This document shows positions 25,629 to 35,824 of a stretch of 64,000 nucleotides of DNA, in pieces. Numbering within the stretch: the first letter of the stretch is position 1; each line of letters starts with the position of its first letter. Where the stretch lies: NCBI RefSeq assembly GCF_024807225.1, contig NZ_JANUCO010000001.1:1302001-1366000 (forward strand), in the 5' to 3' direction. This DNA comes from Chryseobacterium ginsenosidimutans (GTDB lineage Bacteria; Bacteroidota; Bacteroidia; Flavobacteriales; Weeksellaceae). The translations under genes were made by a program, and so were the position numbers. The notes under the pieces were generated by a model. It searched no databases. It worked only from the letters and a program-made list of their open reading frames with translations, and was not told where the DNA came from.

Positions 25629-26477
25629 TTAATCCAAATGCATATTGTCAATTAATCTCACTCCATCTACAATCACGACAATAAATGCTCTGAAACTTCT
25701 ACCTTTATAGAAAAAATCTGTTTCTTTTAAAGTGTCTTCGTCTGCAATTAAGAAATATTCCAATTGCATTCCTCTTTGCTGGTCGAAAATATCCTGTACT
25801 TTTTCTTTAATTTCTGAAATTGGCTTTACTCTGAACCATTCATTCACCTTTTTTAATGTTTCATAGATAACTTTTGAGTCCTCTTTTCTGTCTTCGTGTA
25901 ATCTTTGATTTCTTGAGCTCAATGCCAATCCGTTTTCACCTCTGTAAATAGAAACGCCTATTATTTTAACCGGAAGTTTTTTCTTTTCAACCATTTTCTT
26001 GATAATGGCTAATTGCTGGAAATCTTTTTCACCAAAATAAGCGGTATCTGGTTTTACCTGATTAAAAAGCTCTTCGACAACCGTTCCGACCCCATCAAAA
26101 TGTCCCGGTCTCGATTTTCCTTCCATTTCATTTTCCAAACCATCGAAATTATAGCTCTGGCTTTCAGTTTTTTCGGGATAGATATCGGTAACTTCAGGAA
26201 TATAAACGGCATCTACTAATCCTGAATTTTTAAGGATTAAAATATCTCTATTAATATCTCGCGGATATTTGTTAAGATCCTCAGGATTGTTAAATTGGGT
26301 AGGATTAACAAAAATTGACGATACTACCAGATCATTTTCTTCTTTTGCCTTTTCATACAGGGATAAATGCCCATTATGAAGAGCACCCATTGTAGGTGCA
26401 AAACCTATTTTTTTGCCCATTTCTTTCTGTCTTTCAATGAAATCCTGAAGAACTTTCTTACTTTTTAAAACTTCCAT
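25629..26477 (-). CDS. panC: Pantothenate synthetase
   Basis: The 282-residue cytoplasmic enzyme condenses pantoate and beta-alanine with ATP in CoA synthesis. It shows FAPTMGALHNGHLSLYEKA (residues 26-44, HIGH-like), SIFVNPTQFNNPEDLNKYPR, YFGEKDFQQLAIIKKMV and ALSSRNQRL, all family signatures. The length is normal. It is divergent from the glycogen-synthase-like gene, an arrangement that recurs in Flavobacteriia. Confidence 0.93.
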   Translation of the reverse strand: MEVLKSKKVLQDFIERQKEMGKKIGFAPTMGALHNGHLSLYEKAKEENDLVVSSIFVNPTQFNNPEDLNKYPRDINRDILILKNSGLVDAVYIPEVTDIYPEKTESQSYNFDGLENEMEGKSRPGHFDGVGTVVEELFNQVKPDTAYFGEKDFQQLAIIKKMVEKKKLPVKIIGVSIYRGENGLALSSRNQRLHEDRKEDSKVIYETLKKVNEWFRVKPISEIKEKVQDIFDQQRGMQLEYFLIADEDTLKETDFFYKGRSFRAFIVVIVDGVRLIDNMHLD

Positions 26478-26601
26478 AGTTTATTTTAATAGTATTTCAA
26501 AAATACTAAAAATATCATATAATTAGGTGTGGTTTTGATAATTTGGAAAAGGGAATTATCGTAAAAAAATGTTAATTAAATTAATGTTGGATGTTTTTTT
26601 G

Positions 26602-26609
26602 TAATTTTG
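26602..26609 (+). promoter_or_regulatory. -7 promoter box for the glgA-like/DUF4270/glmS run
   Basis: TAATTTTG matches TAnnTTTG and lies 40 bp before the ATG. No TTG at the -33 position is clear. Confidence 0.4.
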
Positions 26610-26648
26610 CACATTAAAGCATTTTTACAAAAAATTAGATAGAAGTTT

Positions 26649-27419
26649 ATGCCGAATCAAAAAATACTGTACATTACTACAGAAATGTATCCATATCAGG
26701 AAGATACCAATATGGCTGCAGTGGTAAACAAAATGGCACTTAAGATGCACAATGAAGGCAATGATGTAAGAGTTTTTATGCCAAGATTTGGACAAATTAG
26801 TGAGAGAAAATTCCAGCTTCATGAGGTAATTCGCCTTTCAGGAATGAATATTATTATTAATGATCTAGATCAACCTCTTATTATTAAAGTAGCATCTCTT
26901 CCTGGGGAAAGACTTCAGGTTTACTTTATTGACAACGAAGAATACTTCAAAAGAAAACAATATTATTTTGATGACGAAGGACAACCCTTCGAGGATAACG
27001 ACGAAAGAGCAATCTTCTTTGCAAGAGGGGTAATTGAAACAATCAAGAAACTAAACTGGGTTCCTGATGTAATTCACCTAAATGGATGGATGGCTTCTTT
27101 CGTTCCAATTTATCTGAAAACTTATTACGAGTCTGATACTTATTTCAAAGACGCTAAAATTGTTCTTTCTCTATACAACGAAAAAGACGCTCCTTTGGCA
27201 AAAAATATTAACGAAAAACTTAAGTTTGATAATATTTCAGGATTAAAAGCGTTAGATAATCCAACGGTTAAAACTTTTGTCATGGAAAGCATGAACTACG
27301 TAAATATGGTAGTAAAAGGAGATGAATTCTTAGATGAAGACTTGGATAAAGCTTTCAATGAAACATCTACTGAGAAATCAGAATATCTTGACGTAGATTC
27401 TATAAATCAACTTTATTAA
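26649..27419 (+). CDS. Glycogen/starch synthase catalytic-domain-like protein (N-terminal half only)
   Basis: The 256-residue protein matches the first Rossmann half of GT5 glycogen synthase (ILYITTEMYPYQEDTNMAAVV, VRVFMPRFGQIS, WVPDVIHLNGWMASFVPIYL). The KxGGL donor loop of true GlgA is replaced by DTNMA, and there is no C-terminal GT-B half, so glucosyl transfer is unlikely. Short versions at this position, next to panC and before DUF4270 and glmS, are characteristic of Flavobacteriia. Its real role is unknown. Confidence 0.7.
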   Translation: MPNQKILYITTEMYPYQEDTNMAAVVNKMALKMHNEGNDVRVFMPRFGQISERKFQLHEVIRLSGMNIIINDLDQPLIIKVASLPGERLQVYFIDNEEYFKRKQYYFDDEGQPFEDNDERAIFFARGVIETIKKLNWVPDVIHLNGWMASFVPIYLKTYYESDTYFKDAKIVLSLYNEKDAPLAKNINEKLKFDNISGLKALDNPTVKTFVMESMNYVNMVVKGDEFLDEDLDKAFNETSTEKSEYLDVDSINQLY

Positions 27420-27433
27420 AAAACACGTTTTTA

Positions 27434-29017
27434 ATGATTCATACTATTAAAAAAGCGATCACCGTTTTATCTTTGGTGATTTTTGGAAGTGCATTACTTT
27501 ATAATTGTGAGCCGGATGCAGATACGCTTGGTGAACAGTTATTTTTAGACGGAGCAGCACAGGGAAATGAGGTATCTTTTGATGTTACTGCCTATAATAT
27601 TAATAATAACGATAGTATTCGTAGTGATGCAAGTAAATTAACTTATGGTGTGCTTGGTGCTTTTGATGAAGATCAGTTCGGTATGCAGAAGGCATCTTAT
27701 CTTACACAATTAAGATTATCAACTTATGATCCTGATTTTGGAGCGAATGCTGTTGTAGACTCTGTTGTATTGGTTATGAAACCAACTTATGCTTCTGATT
27801 CTATTACTACTAATACTGTAGATGATAATTTTACATATACAACAGATGCCGATGGAACTGTAAATGCTAAAAAAGTAGTGAATACTTATCCGGTTTTAAA
27901 ATTTGGTAAGGCAAAAAGGACATTTCATATAACAGTTAATGAAGTTAATGATTTCTTAAAAGGACCTTCAGACAGTGTGAAGTCTAATCAGGTATTTCCT
28001 CCAGGTGCTGTTTTAGGATCAAAAGAATTTAAAGGTAGCATTAGTTCTGTAGCAATTACAAAAGATGATGGTGGAGCTGCACTATTCACAACTACTGCTC
28101 CGGGAATTAGAATTCCGTTAGATAAAACTTTTTTCCAGAATAAAATTATAGCAAAGAAAGATCAGCCTGAGCTTCAGGATGCTTCTAACTTTATCAGATA
28201 TTTTAAAGGACTTAAAATTTCTGTTGACGAAAGTGACGGATATTTGTTCCAGTTCTCTCCAAACGACATGGAGCTTATTATGTATTATAAATATGATAAG
28301 ACAGATGTAACACCGGCAACAAAACCTCAAACAACGTATACATTTGCTTTAGGTTCTGCAAATACACATATTGGTCAATACCAATATGCCAGAGCGGGGT
28401 CTGCATTAGGAAGTGCTACAATTGGAGATAAGACAAATGGAGATAAGAAATTATTTACACAAGGAATGGGAGGACCTTCTATTGGGATAAAAATTCCTCA
28501 AGCTACAATCGATGAACTTAAAAAACGTTATGCAGATAATAAAGCTGCGATCATCACCGCTAAAATTAGAATTTACACAGATCCTTCTTGGAAGAATGGA
28601 TATGCTAAACCTACAGCATTTACTTTCTTACAAAAATATATAGATCATAAACCTAACCCAGCAAAAACATTAATGGGCTTTACAGCAGATGTATTAAACT
28701 TAGCCGGAGCAAATGGGTATACTATTTATAAATCTTATGATTTAGATAAAGATGCTGCCCACTACGATTTTGTTGTTACACAATCTATAAAAAAACTTAT
28801 AGAACCGCTAACTGCAAATTCTGTTTATGATGATAAAAAAGAGTTATTATATTTCAGAATTGACATGGGTTCTTTCCAAACTAATACTGACGGAACAGGA
28901 TTAGCTGGATATAAATTTACATCTACTCCTTATAACACGAGTAGAGCCGTATTTGTAGGAACAGAAGCAGGTAATGTAAACAGAGTACAGCTTAAAGTAA
29001 TCTACGGTACAAAATAA
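27434..29017 (+). CDS. DUF4270 family lipoprotein
   Basis: The 527-residue protein has a lipoprotein signal (ending LLYNCEPD, Cys26). A long beta-rich domain follows with the DUF4270 pattern: LTYGVLGAFDEDQFGMQKASYLTQ, DSVVLVM, FHITVNEV, LKISVDE, YLFQF, and C-terminal LYFRIDM. The domain is found in Bacteroidetes cell-surface lipoproteins; the function is not established. It sits between the glgA-like gene (14 bp) and glmS (26 bp), so the three are probably one operon. Confidence 0.82.
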   Translation: MIHTIKKAITVLSLVIFGSALLYNCEPDADTLGEQLFLDGAAQGNEVSFDVTAYNINNNDSIRSDASKLTYGVLGAFDEDQFGMQKASYLTQLRLSTYDPDFGANAVVDSVVLVMKPTYASDSITTNTVDDNFTYTTDADGTVNAKKVVNTYPVLKFGKAKRTFHITVNEVNDFLKGPSDSVKSNQVFPPGAVLGSKEFKGSISSVAITKDDGGAALFTTTAPGIRIPLDKTFFQNKIIAKKDQPELQDASNFIRYFKGLKISVDESDGYLFQFSPNDMELIMYYKYDKTDVTPATKPQTTYTFALGSANTHIGQYQYARAGSALGSATIGDKTNGDKKLFTQGMGGPSIGIKIPQATIDELKKRYADNKAAIITAKIRIYTDPSWKNGYAKPTAFTFLQKYIDHKPNPAKTLMGFTADVLNLAGANGYTIYKSYDLDKDAAHYDFVVTQSIKKLIEPLTANSVYDDKKELLYFRIDMGSFQTNTDGTGLAGYKFTSTPYNTSRAVFVGTEAGNVNRVQLKVIYGTK

Positions 29018-29043
29018 AAACTTAAAAAACACTTGATAAAGAT

Positions 29044-30897
29044 ATGTGCGGAATTGTAGGATATACAGGTTTTCAAGACGCTTACGATATAGTAATCAAT
29101 GGTCTTAGAAGACTGGAATATAGAGGATATGACAGTGCCGGAATTGTTCTGGAAGATGGAAACAACAAACTTGAAGTTGAGAAAACGAAAGGTAAGGTTG
29201 AAGATCTTGTTAATATTTCTCGTCAATTAAAAGGAAAGGCAAAAATCGGGATGGGACACACACGGTGGGCAACTCACGGTGTGCCTAGTGATAGAAATTC
29301 TCACCCGCATTTGTCTAATAATAATAAGATTGCAATTATTCATAATGGTATTATTGAGAATTATGATACGATTAAAAAAATGCTTTCTGAAAAAGGATTT
29401 ACATTTAAATCTGAGACAGATACTGAAGTTTTAGTGAATCTAATTCAGTATTTTATGGATCTGAAGGCTGAAACGGATTTCCCCACGGCTGTAAGATACG
29501 CTCTGAATGAAGTTTATGGTGCTTACGCTATTACTGTAATGCATGAGGATCACCCTGGAGTATTAGTGGTGGCAAGATTAGGTTCTCCTTTAGCAATCGG
29601 TATTGGTGATAAAGAATATTTCATCGCATCTGATGCTTCTCCTTTTGTTGAATTTACAAAAGAGGCGATTTATTTGGAAGAAGGTCACATGGCTACTATT
29701 TCATTGGAAAATGGAGTAGACATCAGAACAATTAATGATAATTCGAAAATTGAACCTGAAATTCAGGAACTTAAGTTGAGTTTGGAGCAGATTGAAAAAG
29801 GAGGCTACGAACATTTTATGCTTAAAGAAATTTTTGAACAGCCAAAATCTATTCATGATACAATGAGAGGAAGACTTATTGTTGATGAAGGAGTTATCAA
29901 AATGGCTGGGATTTGGGATCACATTGAAAAATTCAAAAATGCCAACAGAATCATCATTATCGCTTGCGGAACTTCTTGGCATGCAGGGTTGATCGGTGAA
30001 TATCTTATTGAAGAATATGCAAGAATTCCTGTTGAGGTAGAATATGCATCAGAATTTAGATATAGAAATCCTATTATTACAGATAAAGATGTCGTTATTG
30101 CTATTTCTCAATCTGGAGAAACTGCCGATACAATGGCTGCTCTGAAGCTTGCAAAAGAAAAAGGTGCATTTATATATGGTATATGTAATGTTGTAGATTC
30201 TTCTATCGCAAGAATTACGGATGCAGGTTCATATACTCACGCAGGTCCTGAAATTGGCGTGGCTTCTACAAAAGCTTTCACGGCACAGCTTACAATTCTT
30301 ACCTTAATTGCCTTTAAACTAGGTAAACATAACGGTAATTTAGGAAATGCTGAATTTATGAGCTTAATTTCGGAACTAGACGCTATTCCTAAAAGAATAG
30401 AAGAAGTTCTGAATTCTACGCACGAATTGGTACAAAATATCGCAAAAGATTTTGTAACTACGACAAATTTCCTATATTTAGGGAGAGGATATAATTATCC
30501 TGCAGCACTTGAGGGTGCATTGAAATTGAAAGAAATCTCTTATATTCATGCTGAAGGATATCCGGCTGCTGAAATGAAGCACGGACCTATTGCATTAATT
30601 GATGAAAACATGCCTATTGTTATCATTGCTCCAAGAAAAGGACATTATGATAAGATTGTTAGCAACGTTCAGGAAATTAAAGCAAGAAGAGGGAAAATTA
30701 TTGCTGTTGTAAATAAAGGAGATACACAAGTAAGTGAGATGGCAGATTATGTTATCGAAATTCCGGAAACATCAGAGTGTTTCTCGCCGATCGTGGCATC
30801 AGTACCTTTACAGCTATTAGCTTACTATATTGCTGTATACAGAGGTGCTAATGTAGATCAGCCGAGGAACTTGGCGAAATCTGTAACTGTCGAATAA
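29044..30897 (+). CDS. glmS: Glutamine-fructose-6-phosphate aminotransferase (isomerising)
   Basis: The 617-residue enzyme makes glucosamine-6-phosphate for peptidoglycan and lipid A. Catalytic Cys2 is in MCGIVGYTGF. The amidotransferase domain has GMGHTRWATHG and HNGIIENY. Two SIS domains include IACGTSWHAG, ISQSGETADT, EIGVASTKAF and EGYPAAEMKHGPIALI. The end AKSVTVE is the GlmS C-terminus. No glmS ribozyme-like leader is apparent, as the gene follows DUF4270 after 26 bp. Confidence 0.95.
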   Translation: MCGIVGYTGFQDAYDIVINGLRRLEYRGYDSAGIVLEDGNNKLEVEKTKGKVEDLVNISRQLKGKAKIGMGHTRWATHGVPSDRNSHPHLSNNNKIAIIHNGIIENYDTIKKMLSEKGFTFKSETDTEVLVNLIQYFMDLKAETDFPTAVRYALNEVYGAYAITVMHEDHPGVLVVARLGSPLAIGIGDKEYFIASDASPFVEFTKEAIYLEEGHMATISLENGVDIRTINDNSKIEPEIQELKLSLEQIEKGGYEHFMLKEIFEQPKSIHDTMRGRLIVDEGVIKMAGIWDHIEKFKNANRIIIIACGTSWHAGLIGEYLIEEYARIPVEVEYASEFRYRNPIITDKDVVIAISQSGETADTMAALKLAKEKGAFIYGICNVVDSSIARITDAGSYTHAGPEIGVASTKAFTAQLTILTLIAFKLGKHNGNLGNAEFMSLISELDAIPKRIEEVLNSTHELVQNIAKDFVTTTNFLYLGRGYNYPAALEGALKLKEISYIHAEGYPAAEMKHGPIALIDENMPIVIIAPRKGHYDKIVSNVQEIKARRGKIIAVVNKGDTQVSEMADYVIEIPETSECFSPIVASVPLQLLAYYIAVYRGANVDQPRNLAKSVTVE

Positions 30898-31005
30898 AAA
30901 ATACTTGTAAATAAAATAAATTTAGATTTCTTTCGTTATTTCAAAAAAAATCTTAAAAGTTTCTTAAAAAAATTATATATTTACGGCTTAATTATAAAAA
31001 TTAAC

Positions 31006-32424
31006 ATGAAAAGGATATTTCTTTTATTATTGTCTGCGTCAGTAGCGTCGGTATCTTGTTCAGGTGGTGGTACTTCTTCTGTGGGGAAACCAGGAACAAA
31101 AGGAGAGTTGATACCAAGAGAAAAAACAAAATCATTTGTTGCGGAAAGACCATACGGCATGGTTGCAATTCCTGCAGGATCTTTTGTGGCTGGTCTTACC
31201 GATCAGGATTTCACAAACAGTCCTGAGAAAGCACAAGCAAAAACTGTTACTGTTTCTTCTTTCTTCATTGATGAAGCAGAAACTACTAATGCAGAATACA
31301 GGGTATTTATCAATTACGTAAGAGATTCTATTGCTAGAACTTTACTTGCTGAAGCTGCCGGAGAAGGTGGTGACGGTAAAGGAAAGGGTACAGCAATCGG
31401 AGATTATACATACCTTGCCCAAAAAGAAGAAAATTTAACACCATATCAAGAGTACTTGGAAGGACAAGGTGGCGGAGATGAAGCTACTTTCGATCCAACT
31501 AAAAAAATTGATTGGAAAGTTCCATTGCATTGGAATACATCTAAATATCCTGACGTAGAATACGCAGAGGTTTTAGAATCAATGTATTTACCTGCTTCTT
31601 CTAGAATTGGTAATGAAAGAATCCTGGATGTTAGTAAACTTAAATACACATACAGATGGGGAGATATGGATGCTGCTGTAGCTGAAAAAGAAAGAGGTGT
31701 AAACTACCTTAGAAGCGAAAGTATTGCCATTTATCCTGATACAACTGTTTGGGTAAAAGATTTCCACTTTGCTTACAACGAACCATTGTTCGAACAATAT
31801 TTCTGGCACAAAGCTTACAAAGATTATCCTGTTGTTGGGGTAACTTGGGATCAGGCAAGAGCTTACTGTAACTTCAGATCAAAATTGAAGTCAGATTACA
31901 ACGAAAGTTTAAAAAGAAGAAAACAAAGACCATTGCAGTTCAGACTTCCTACAGAAGTTGAATGGGAATATGCTGCAAGAGGTGGAATGCAAAACGCTAC
32001 TTATCCTTGGGGAGGTCCTTATTTAATGGATGACAGAGGTTGCTACTTAGCAAACTTCAAACCGAAGAGAGGTAACTATATGGAAGACGATAAGAAAGGT
32101 ACTTATACATATACAGCTCCAGTAAAGAAATTTAAGAAAAATGGTTATGGGTTATTTGATATGGCTGGAAACGTTTCTGAATGGACATTATCTGCTTATA
32201 ACAACTCTTCATACGGGTTCTCATCTACTTTAAATCCTTCTACTAAAGATATAGCCGATACAAAAAGATCTGTAAGAGGTGGTTCTTGGAAAGATGTAGG
32301 ATATATGTTGATGACGGGTGCAAGAGATTGGGAAAGAAAAGATTCAGCGAGAAGCTATATCGGATTTAGAACCGTACAGGATATTCCTGAAGCTGCTGTT
32401 AAGCCAAGAAAAGTTAACAGATAA
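31006..32424 (+). CDS. gldK: Gliding motility lipoprotein GldK (T9SS core)
   Basis: The 472-residue lipoprotein (signal ending ASVSCSGGG) has a formylglycine-generating-enzyme-like fold: YGMVAIPAGSFVAG, FRLPTEVEWEYAARGG, YPWGG, GLFDMAGNVSEWTLS, VRGGSWKD, IGFRTV. GldK forms an outer-membrane-associated periplasmic ring with GldN. It lacks sulfatase-modifying activity as far as is known. It is first of four genes in the conserved gldKLMN order, preceded by a TATATTTA -7-like box near 30978. Confidence 0.93.
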   Translation: MKRIFLLLLSASVASVSCSGGGTSSVGKPGTKGELIPREKTKSFVAERPYGMVAIPAGSFVAGLTDQDFTNSPEKAQAKTVTVSSFFIDEAETTNAEYRVFINYVRDSIARTLLAEAAGEGGDGKGKGTAIGDYTYLAQKEENLTPYQEYLEGQGGGDEATFDPTKKIDWKVPLHWNTSKYPDVEYAEVLESMYLPASSRIGNERILDVSKLKYTYRWGDMDAAVAEKERGVNYLRSESIAIYPDTTVWVKDFHFAYNEPLFEQYFWHKAYKDYPVVGVTWDQARAYCNFRSKLKSDYNESLKRRKQRPLQFRLPTEVEWEYAARGGMQNATYPWGGPYLMDDRGCYLANFKPKRGNYMEDDKKGTYTYTAPVKKFKKNGYGLFDMAGNVSEWTLSAYNNSSYGFSSTLNPSTKDIADTKRSVRGGSWKDVGYMLMTGARDWERKDSARSYIGFRTVQDIPEAAVKPRKVNR

Positions 32425-32482
32425 TTATAAAACCATTATTTTCAATAACAATTTTATTTAACATTAAAAAAAACTAACTTAT

Positions 32483-33175
32483 ATGTTTAAGACTAAAGAT
32501 GCTTGGATGAATTTCTTCTATTCATTCGGTGCTGCAATTGTAATTCTTGGAGCTTGGCTTAAAATTACTCACATTACTTTGGGACCAATTAACGGTAACA
32601 TCGCTCTTACAGTGGGACTTATCACGGAAGCTATCATCTTCATTATCTTCGCTTTCGACCCGCCAAAATCTGAAGAGTCTTACGCTTGGGAAAATGTTTA
32701 TCCTGAATTATTAGATAAGCATGCAAACCCAAATCCATTACACTCAAATGCATCTAAAAACAATGCTGCTGCTCAGTTTGCAGAATTAGAAAATTCTCTT
32801 TCTACTAAACTAGACAAAATGCTTCAAGATGCTAAACTTGATGTTCAATTATTCGAAAGATTAAGAACAGGTATCGATAAATTCTCTAATTCAGTAGACC
32901 AGATCAACCAAACTGTTGACGTATCGGCTTCTACTCATAAATATAATGAGCAATTAAACAAAGCTGCTCAACATATGGAAAGTATGAATGCATTATATAA
33001 TATGCAGTTGGAGAACGGTAAAAAGCAATCAGAATATGCTAACAAGTATGTTGCTGATATGCAGAAATCTGCTGAGCATTCAGAAAAATTCAACCAGGAG
33101 TTACAAGGTTTAACTTCAAACTTAAATAACTTAAACAGAGTTTACGGAGGTATGTTGACTGCTATGAAGTCTTAA
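32483..33175 (+). CDS. gldL: Gliding motility protein GldL (T9SS motor)
   Basis: The 230-residue inner-membrane protein has two N-terminal helices (residues 10-27, FFYSFGAAIVILGAWLKI, and about 36-57, ALTVGLITEAIIFIIFAFDP). A cytoplasmic coiled-coil tail of about 170 residues contains repeated FSNSVDQINQTV and MQKSAEHSEKF stretches. GldL with GldM forms the proton-driven rotary motor of T9SS. It lies 58 bp after gldK. Confidence 0.94.
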   Translation: MFKTKDAWMNFFYSFGAAIVILGAWLKITHITLGPINGNIALTVGLITEAIIFIIFAFDPPKSEESYAWENVYPELLDKHANPNPLHSNASKNNAAAQFAELENSLSTKLDKMLQDAKLDVQLFERLRTGIDKFSNSVDQINQTVDVSASTHKYNEQLNKAAQHMESMNALYNMQLENGKKQSEYANKYVADMQKSAEHSEKFNQELQGLTSNLNNLNRVYGGMLTAMKS

Positions 33176-33228
33176 TTCCTACACCATTTCTAAATTTAAC
33201 TACTTAATCAAAAAACAAAGAAAAGAGA

Positions 33229-34821
33229 ATGGCAGCAGGAAAACAGACACCTCGTCAGAAGATGATCAACCTAATGTATTTGGTGTTCATCGCTATGATG
33301 GCCCTAAATATTGATGCAGAAATCATCAGGTCATATTATGACTCAACAATCTCATTAAAAGAAACTCGATTTTTAACAGAAAGAAGAAACGAGGATATTT
33401 TTGAGAAAACTTTAGAAGCTAAAGCTCAGCAAGTGCCTGATACTTACTCACAACCGTGGGCTCAATATCAAGTATTAAAGCAAAAAATTAATGATTTGGT
33501 TTCTCATGCCCAAAAAATTAAAGATGGGTTGAAAAAAGAATCTGAATTTGTTGAGATAGACCCAGTAACAAAAAAACTTGTTGATGTTAGTGAGAATTTC
33601 TCAGCATTAAACAACAATGAGGCTACAACAAAATATTTCTTTAAAGAAGGAGAAGAAAATACGCCGTCAAAAGGTGCGTTGGATTTGAAAGCGAAAATGG
33701 ATGATGTAAGAAATTATATCAATACAACTTTTGGTAATAATCCTCAGTTAAAATCTTTGGTAGACAGAGCAAACAAATCTTTGATTGCTGAATATGCTAA
33801 AGGTCAGTCTCCGAATAATAAAACTTGGTTTCAAAACAAGTTTTATCATCAGCCGTTAATTGCAGCAATTTCTAATATAGAAATTATTCAGAATGATGCA
33901 AGAAACGTACAATCTGATGCCTTGGCTTTAATGCTACAGGAAAAAGTAGATGCGAGTATCAAATTCTCAAGCTATGAAGCGATTGTTTCAGCGCCTGTGG
34001 ATGTTGTTACTGGTAAACCTGCTGAAGCAGTTGTGATGTTAGGAAATTATTCTAACAGTAACAAAATTGTGATGTCAGGAGTGAACAGACAAGAAAACGG
34101 AAAAGGGTATGCAGCACTTAATACAAGTGGAATTGGAGAACATACTTTAAGTGGTAATATTGCTTTGGCAGATGCAACAGGTAAAGTTACAAACTATCCG
34201 TTCACACATACATATAATGTTATCGCAGGTCCTCTAGAAGTTAAACTTCAAAAAGGATTATTACTTTCTGCTGATAAAATGAATGTAATGTACAGAGGTC
34301 TTGATAATCCTGTTACTGGTTCAATCTTAGGTGCTGATAATGCAAAACTTTCATTATCTGCTCCAGGTGCGACTGTTAAGAGTACAGGACCAGGTAAATG
34401 GGATGTAAAACCTGGTTCAGGAAGTATATTAAAAATTACTTTATCTGGAACAGATCCTTATGGTAAATCACTTACTCAGGTATTTGAGTACAGAATTAAA
34501 AATGTACCACCTCCACAAGGACAGATCAGAGGTAAAAACATGTTGACATTACCAGTAGGTTCGGTAGAGAATCAAAATCTACAGGCTGTAATTCCTGACT
34601 TCGACTTCCCGGTATCGTTTAACGTAACTTCGTTCATGGTAAGAATACCTGGTAGAGCTTCAATGCAGATTCAAGGAAGTAGTTTACAAGGTGCGGCTGG
34701 TATGTTTAGAAGTTTAAGACCTGGTGATCCTGTTTATATCTTTGATATTAAAGCATCTGCTGTAGGATTAGGAACTATGCAGGTTCCGAATATTTCACCT
34801 GTATTAATTAATACTCAATAA
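33229..34821 (+). CDS. gldM: Gliding motility protein GldM (T9SS motor shaft)
   Basis: The 530-residue protein has one N-terminal helix (PRQKMINLMYLVFIAMMALNI) that inserts into GldL. Four periplasmic domains (D1-D4) follow; D1 is helical (residues 40-230) and the rest are beta-rich (EAVVMLGNYS, GPLEVKLQKG, FDFPVSFNVTSFMVRIPG). GldM transmits motor movement to the GldKN ring. Length and order are normal. Confidence 0.94.
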   Translation: MAAGKQTPRQKMINLMYLVFIAMMALNIDAEIIRSYYDSTISLKETRFLTERRNEDIFEKTLEAKAQQVPDTYSQPWAQYQVLKQKINDLVSHAQKIKDGLKKESEFVEIDPVTKKLVDVSENFSALNNNEATTKYFFKEGEENTPSKGALDLKAKMDDVRNYINTTFGNNPQLKSLVDRANKSLIAEYAKGQSPNNKTWFQNKFYHQPLIAAISNIEIIQNDARNVQSDALALMLQEKVDASIKFSSYEAIVSAPVDVVTGKPAEAVVMLGNYSNSNKIVMSGVNRQENGKGYAALNTSGIGEHTLSGNIALADATGKVTNYPFTHTYNVIAGPLEVKLQKGLLLSADKMNVMYRGLDNPVTGSILGADNAKLSLSAPGATVKSTGPGKWDVKPGSGSILKITLSGTDPYGKSLTQVFEYRIKNVPPPQGQIRGKNMLTLPVGSVENQNLQAVIPDFDFPVSFNVTSFMVRIPGRASMQIQGSSLQGAAGMFRSLRPGDPVYIFDIKASAVGLGTMQVPNISPVLINTQ

Positions 34822-34830
34822 TAAAGAATT

Positions 34831-35769
34831 ATGAAAAAATATATTAGCAGTTTTTTAGTATTAGTTTCGGGGTTCGTGTTTTCCCAAACTATCCTGAATG
34901 CTTCTTCTCCGGAAGACTTCAGAAAAATGAGAGCTGAGAACAAAATGAAAGTAGGAGATACGATTATCGACAAGAAAGTTAAGCCTTTGGAATACGGATT
35001 TGTTGATGATAAAGATATCCTTAAAAGCATGTTTGTTTGGGAAGTTATCGATATGAATGATAAGATCAATCAGCCATTCTATTATAACAATCCTGATGGT
35101 TTATTAGCTACAGAAACCAAATCTCTATACAAATTACTATTGGATGGGGCGTTCAATGGAGATATCAAAGAAGTTTATGACGATGAAAATTTCGTTCAAA
35201 GACTTACTCCTGAGCAGATCAAAGCAAGATTAGTTGACGTAAGAGTTGATGACGAAGCGATCAATATTTTGAACAGCGGTCGTCAATTAACTGAGCAAGA
35301 GAAAAAAGAGCTTACTGACGTTTATGAAACTACAACTGAGAAAGTTAAAGTTTTAAAAGTTTTCGGTATGTGGTTTATCGATAAAAGAGACGGACAATTG
35401 AAGTACAGACCGTTAGGAATTGCTGCAATGGGTCCAGATCCAAAATTGATTGGTAGATTAGGTCCTGATAATCTACCTATACCTGGAGCTAATGATTTAA
35501 TTGATCTTTTCTGGGTGTATTATCCAAATGCGAGAGATGTTTTAGCGAATAACTACGTATACAATAGAAAAAATACATCTGCAGATTTATCTTTTGATGA
35601 TTTGATCAACGCTAGAAGATTCTCTTCTGTAATCTTTAAATCTTCAACAGGTTTAGGAGACGGTGTTATCAAAGACTATATTCCAAGAGATTCTGAAGAT
35701 CAGATTGATGAGAGCGACAGAATTAAGGCGCAAATCCTTCAAATGGAAAATGATATGTGGAATTACTAA
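34831..35769 (+). CDS. gldN: Gliding motility protein GldN (T9SS ring)
   Basis: The 312-residue periplasmic protein has a signal peptide (MKKYISSFLVLVSGFVFSQ). A mixed domain contains VKPLEYGFVDDKDILKSMFVWEVIDMND, VFGMWFIDKRDGQLKYRPLGIA and DLFWVYYPNARDVL, typical of GldN/PorN. It binds GldK to form the periplasmic ring. It starts 9 bp after gldM and is followed by a terminator, closing the operon. Confidence 0.94.
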   Translation: MKKYISSFLVLVSGFVFSQTILNASSPEDFRKMRAENKMKVGDTIIDKKVKPLEYGFVDDKDILKSMFVWEVIDMNDKINQPFYYNNPDGLLATETKSLYKLLLDGAFNGDIKEVYDDENFVQRLTPEQIKARLVDVRVDDEAINILNSGRQLTEQEKKELTDVYETTTEKVKVLKVFGMWFIDKRDGQLKYRPLGIAAMGPDPKLIGRLGPDNLPIPGANDLIDLFWVYYPNARDVLANNYVYNRKNTSADLSFDDLINARRFSSVIFKSSTGLGDGVIKDYIPRDSEDQIDESDRIKAQILQMENDMWNY

Positions 35770-35790
35770 GATTTGACTTGATAATTATAG

Positions 35791-35820
35791 AAAACCTGAG
35801 TATTTTTACTCAGGTTTTTT
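35791..35820 (+). terminator. Terminator of the gld operon
   Basis: AAAACCTGAGTA / TACTCAGGTTTT is a 12-bp stem with a short T loop, followed by a T-run. Confidence 0.85.
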
Positions 35821-35824
35821 TATT

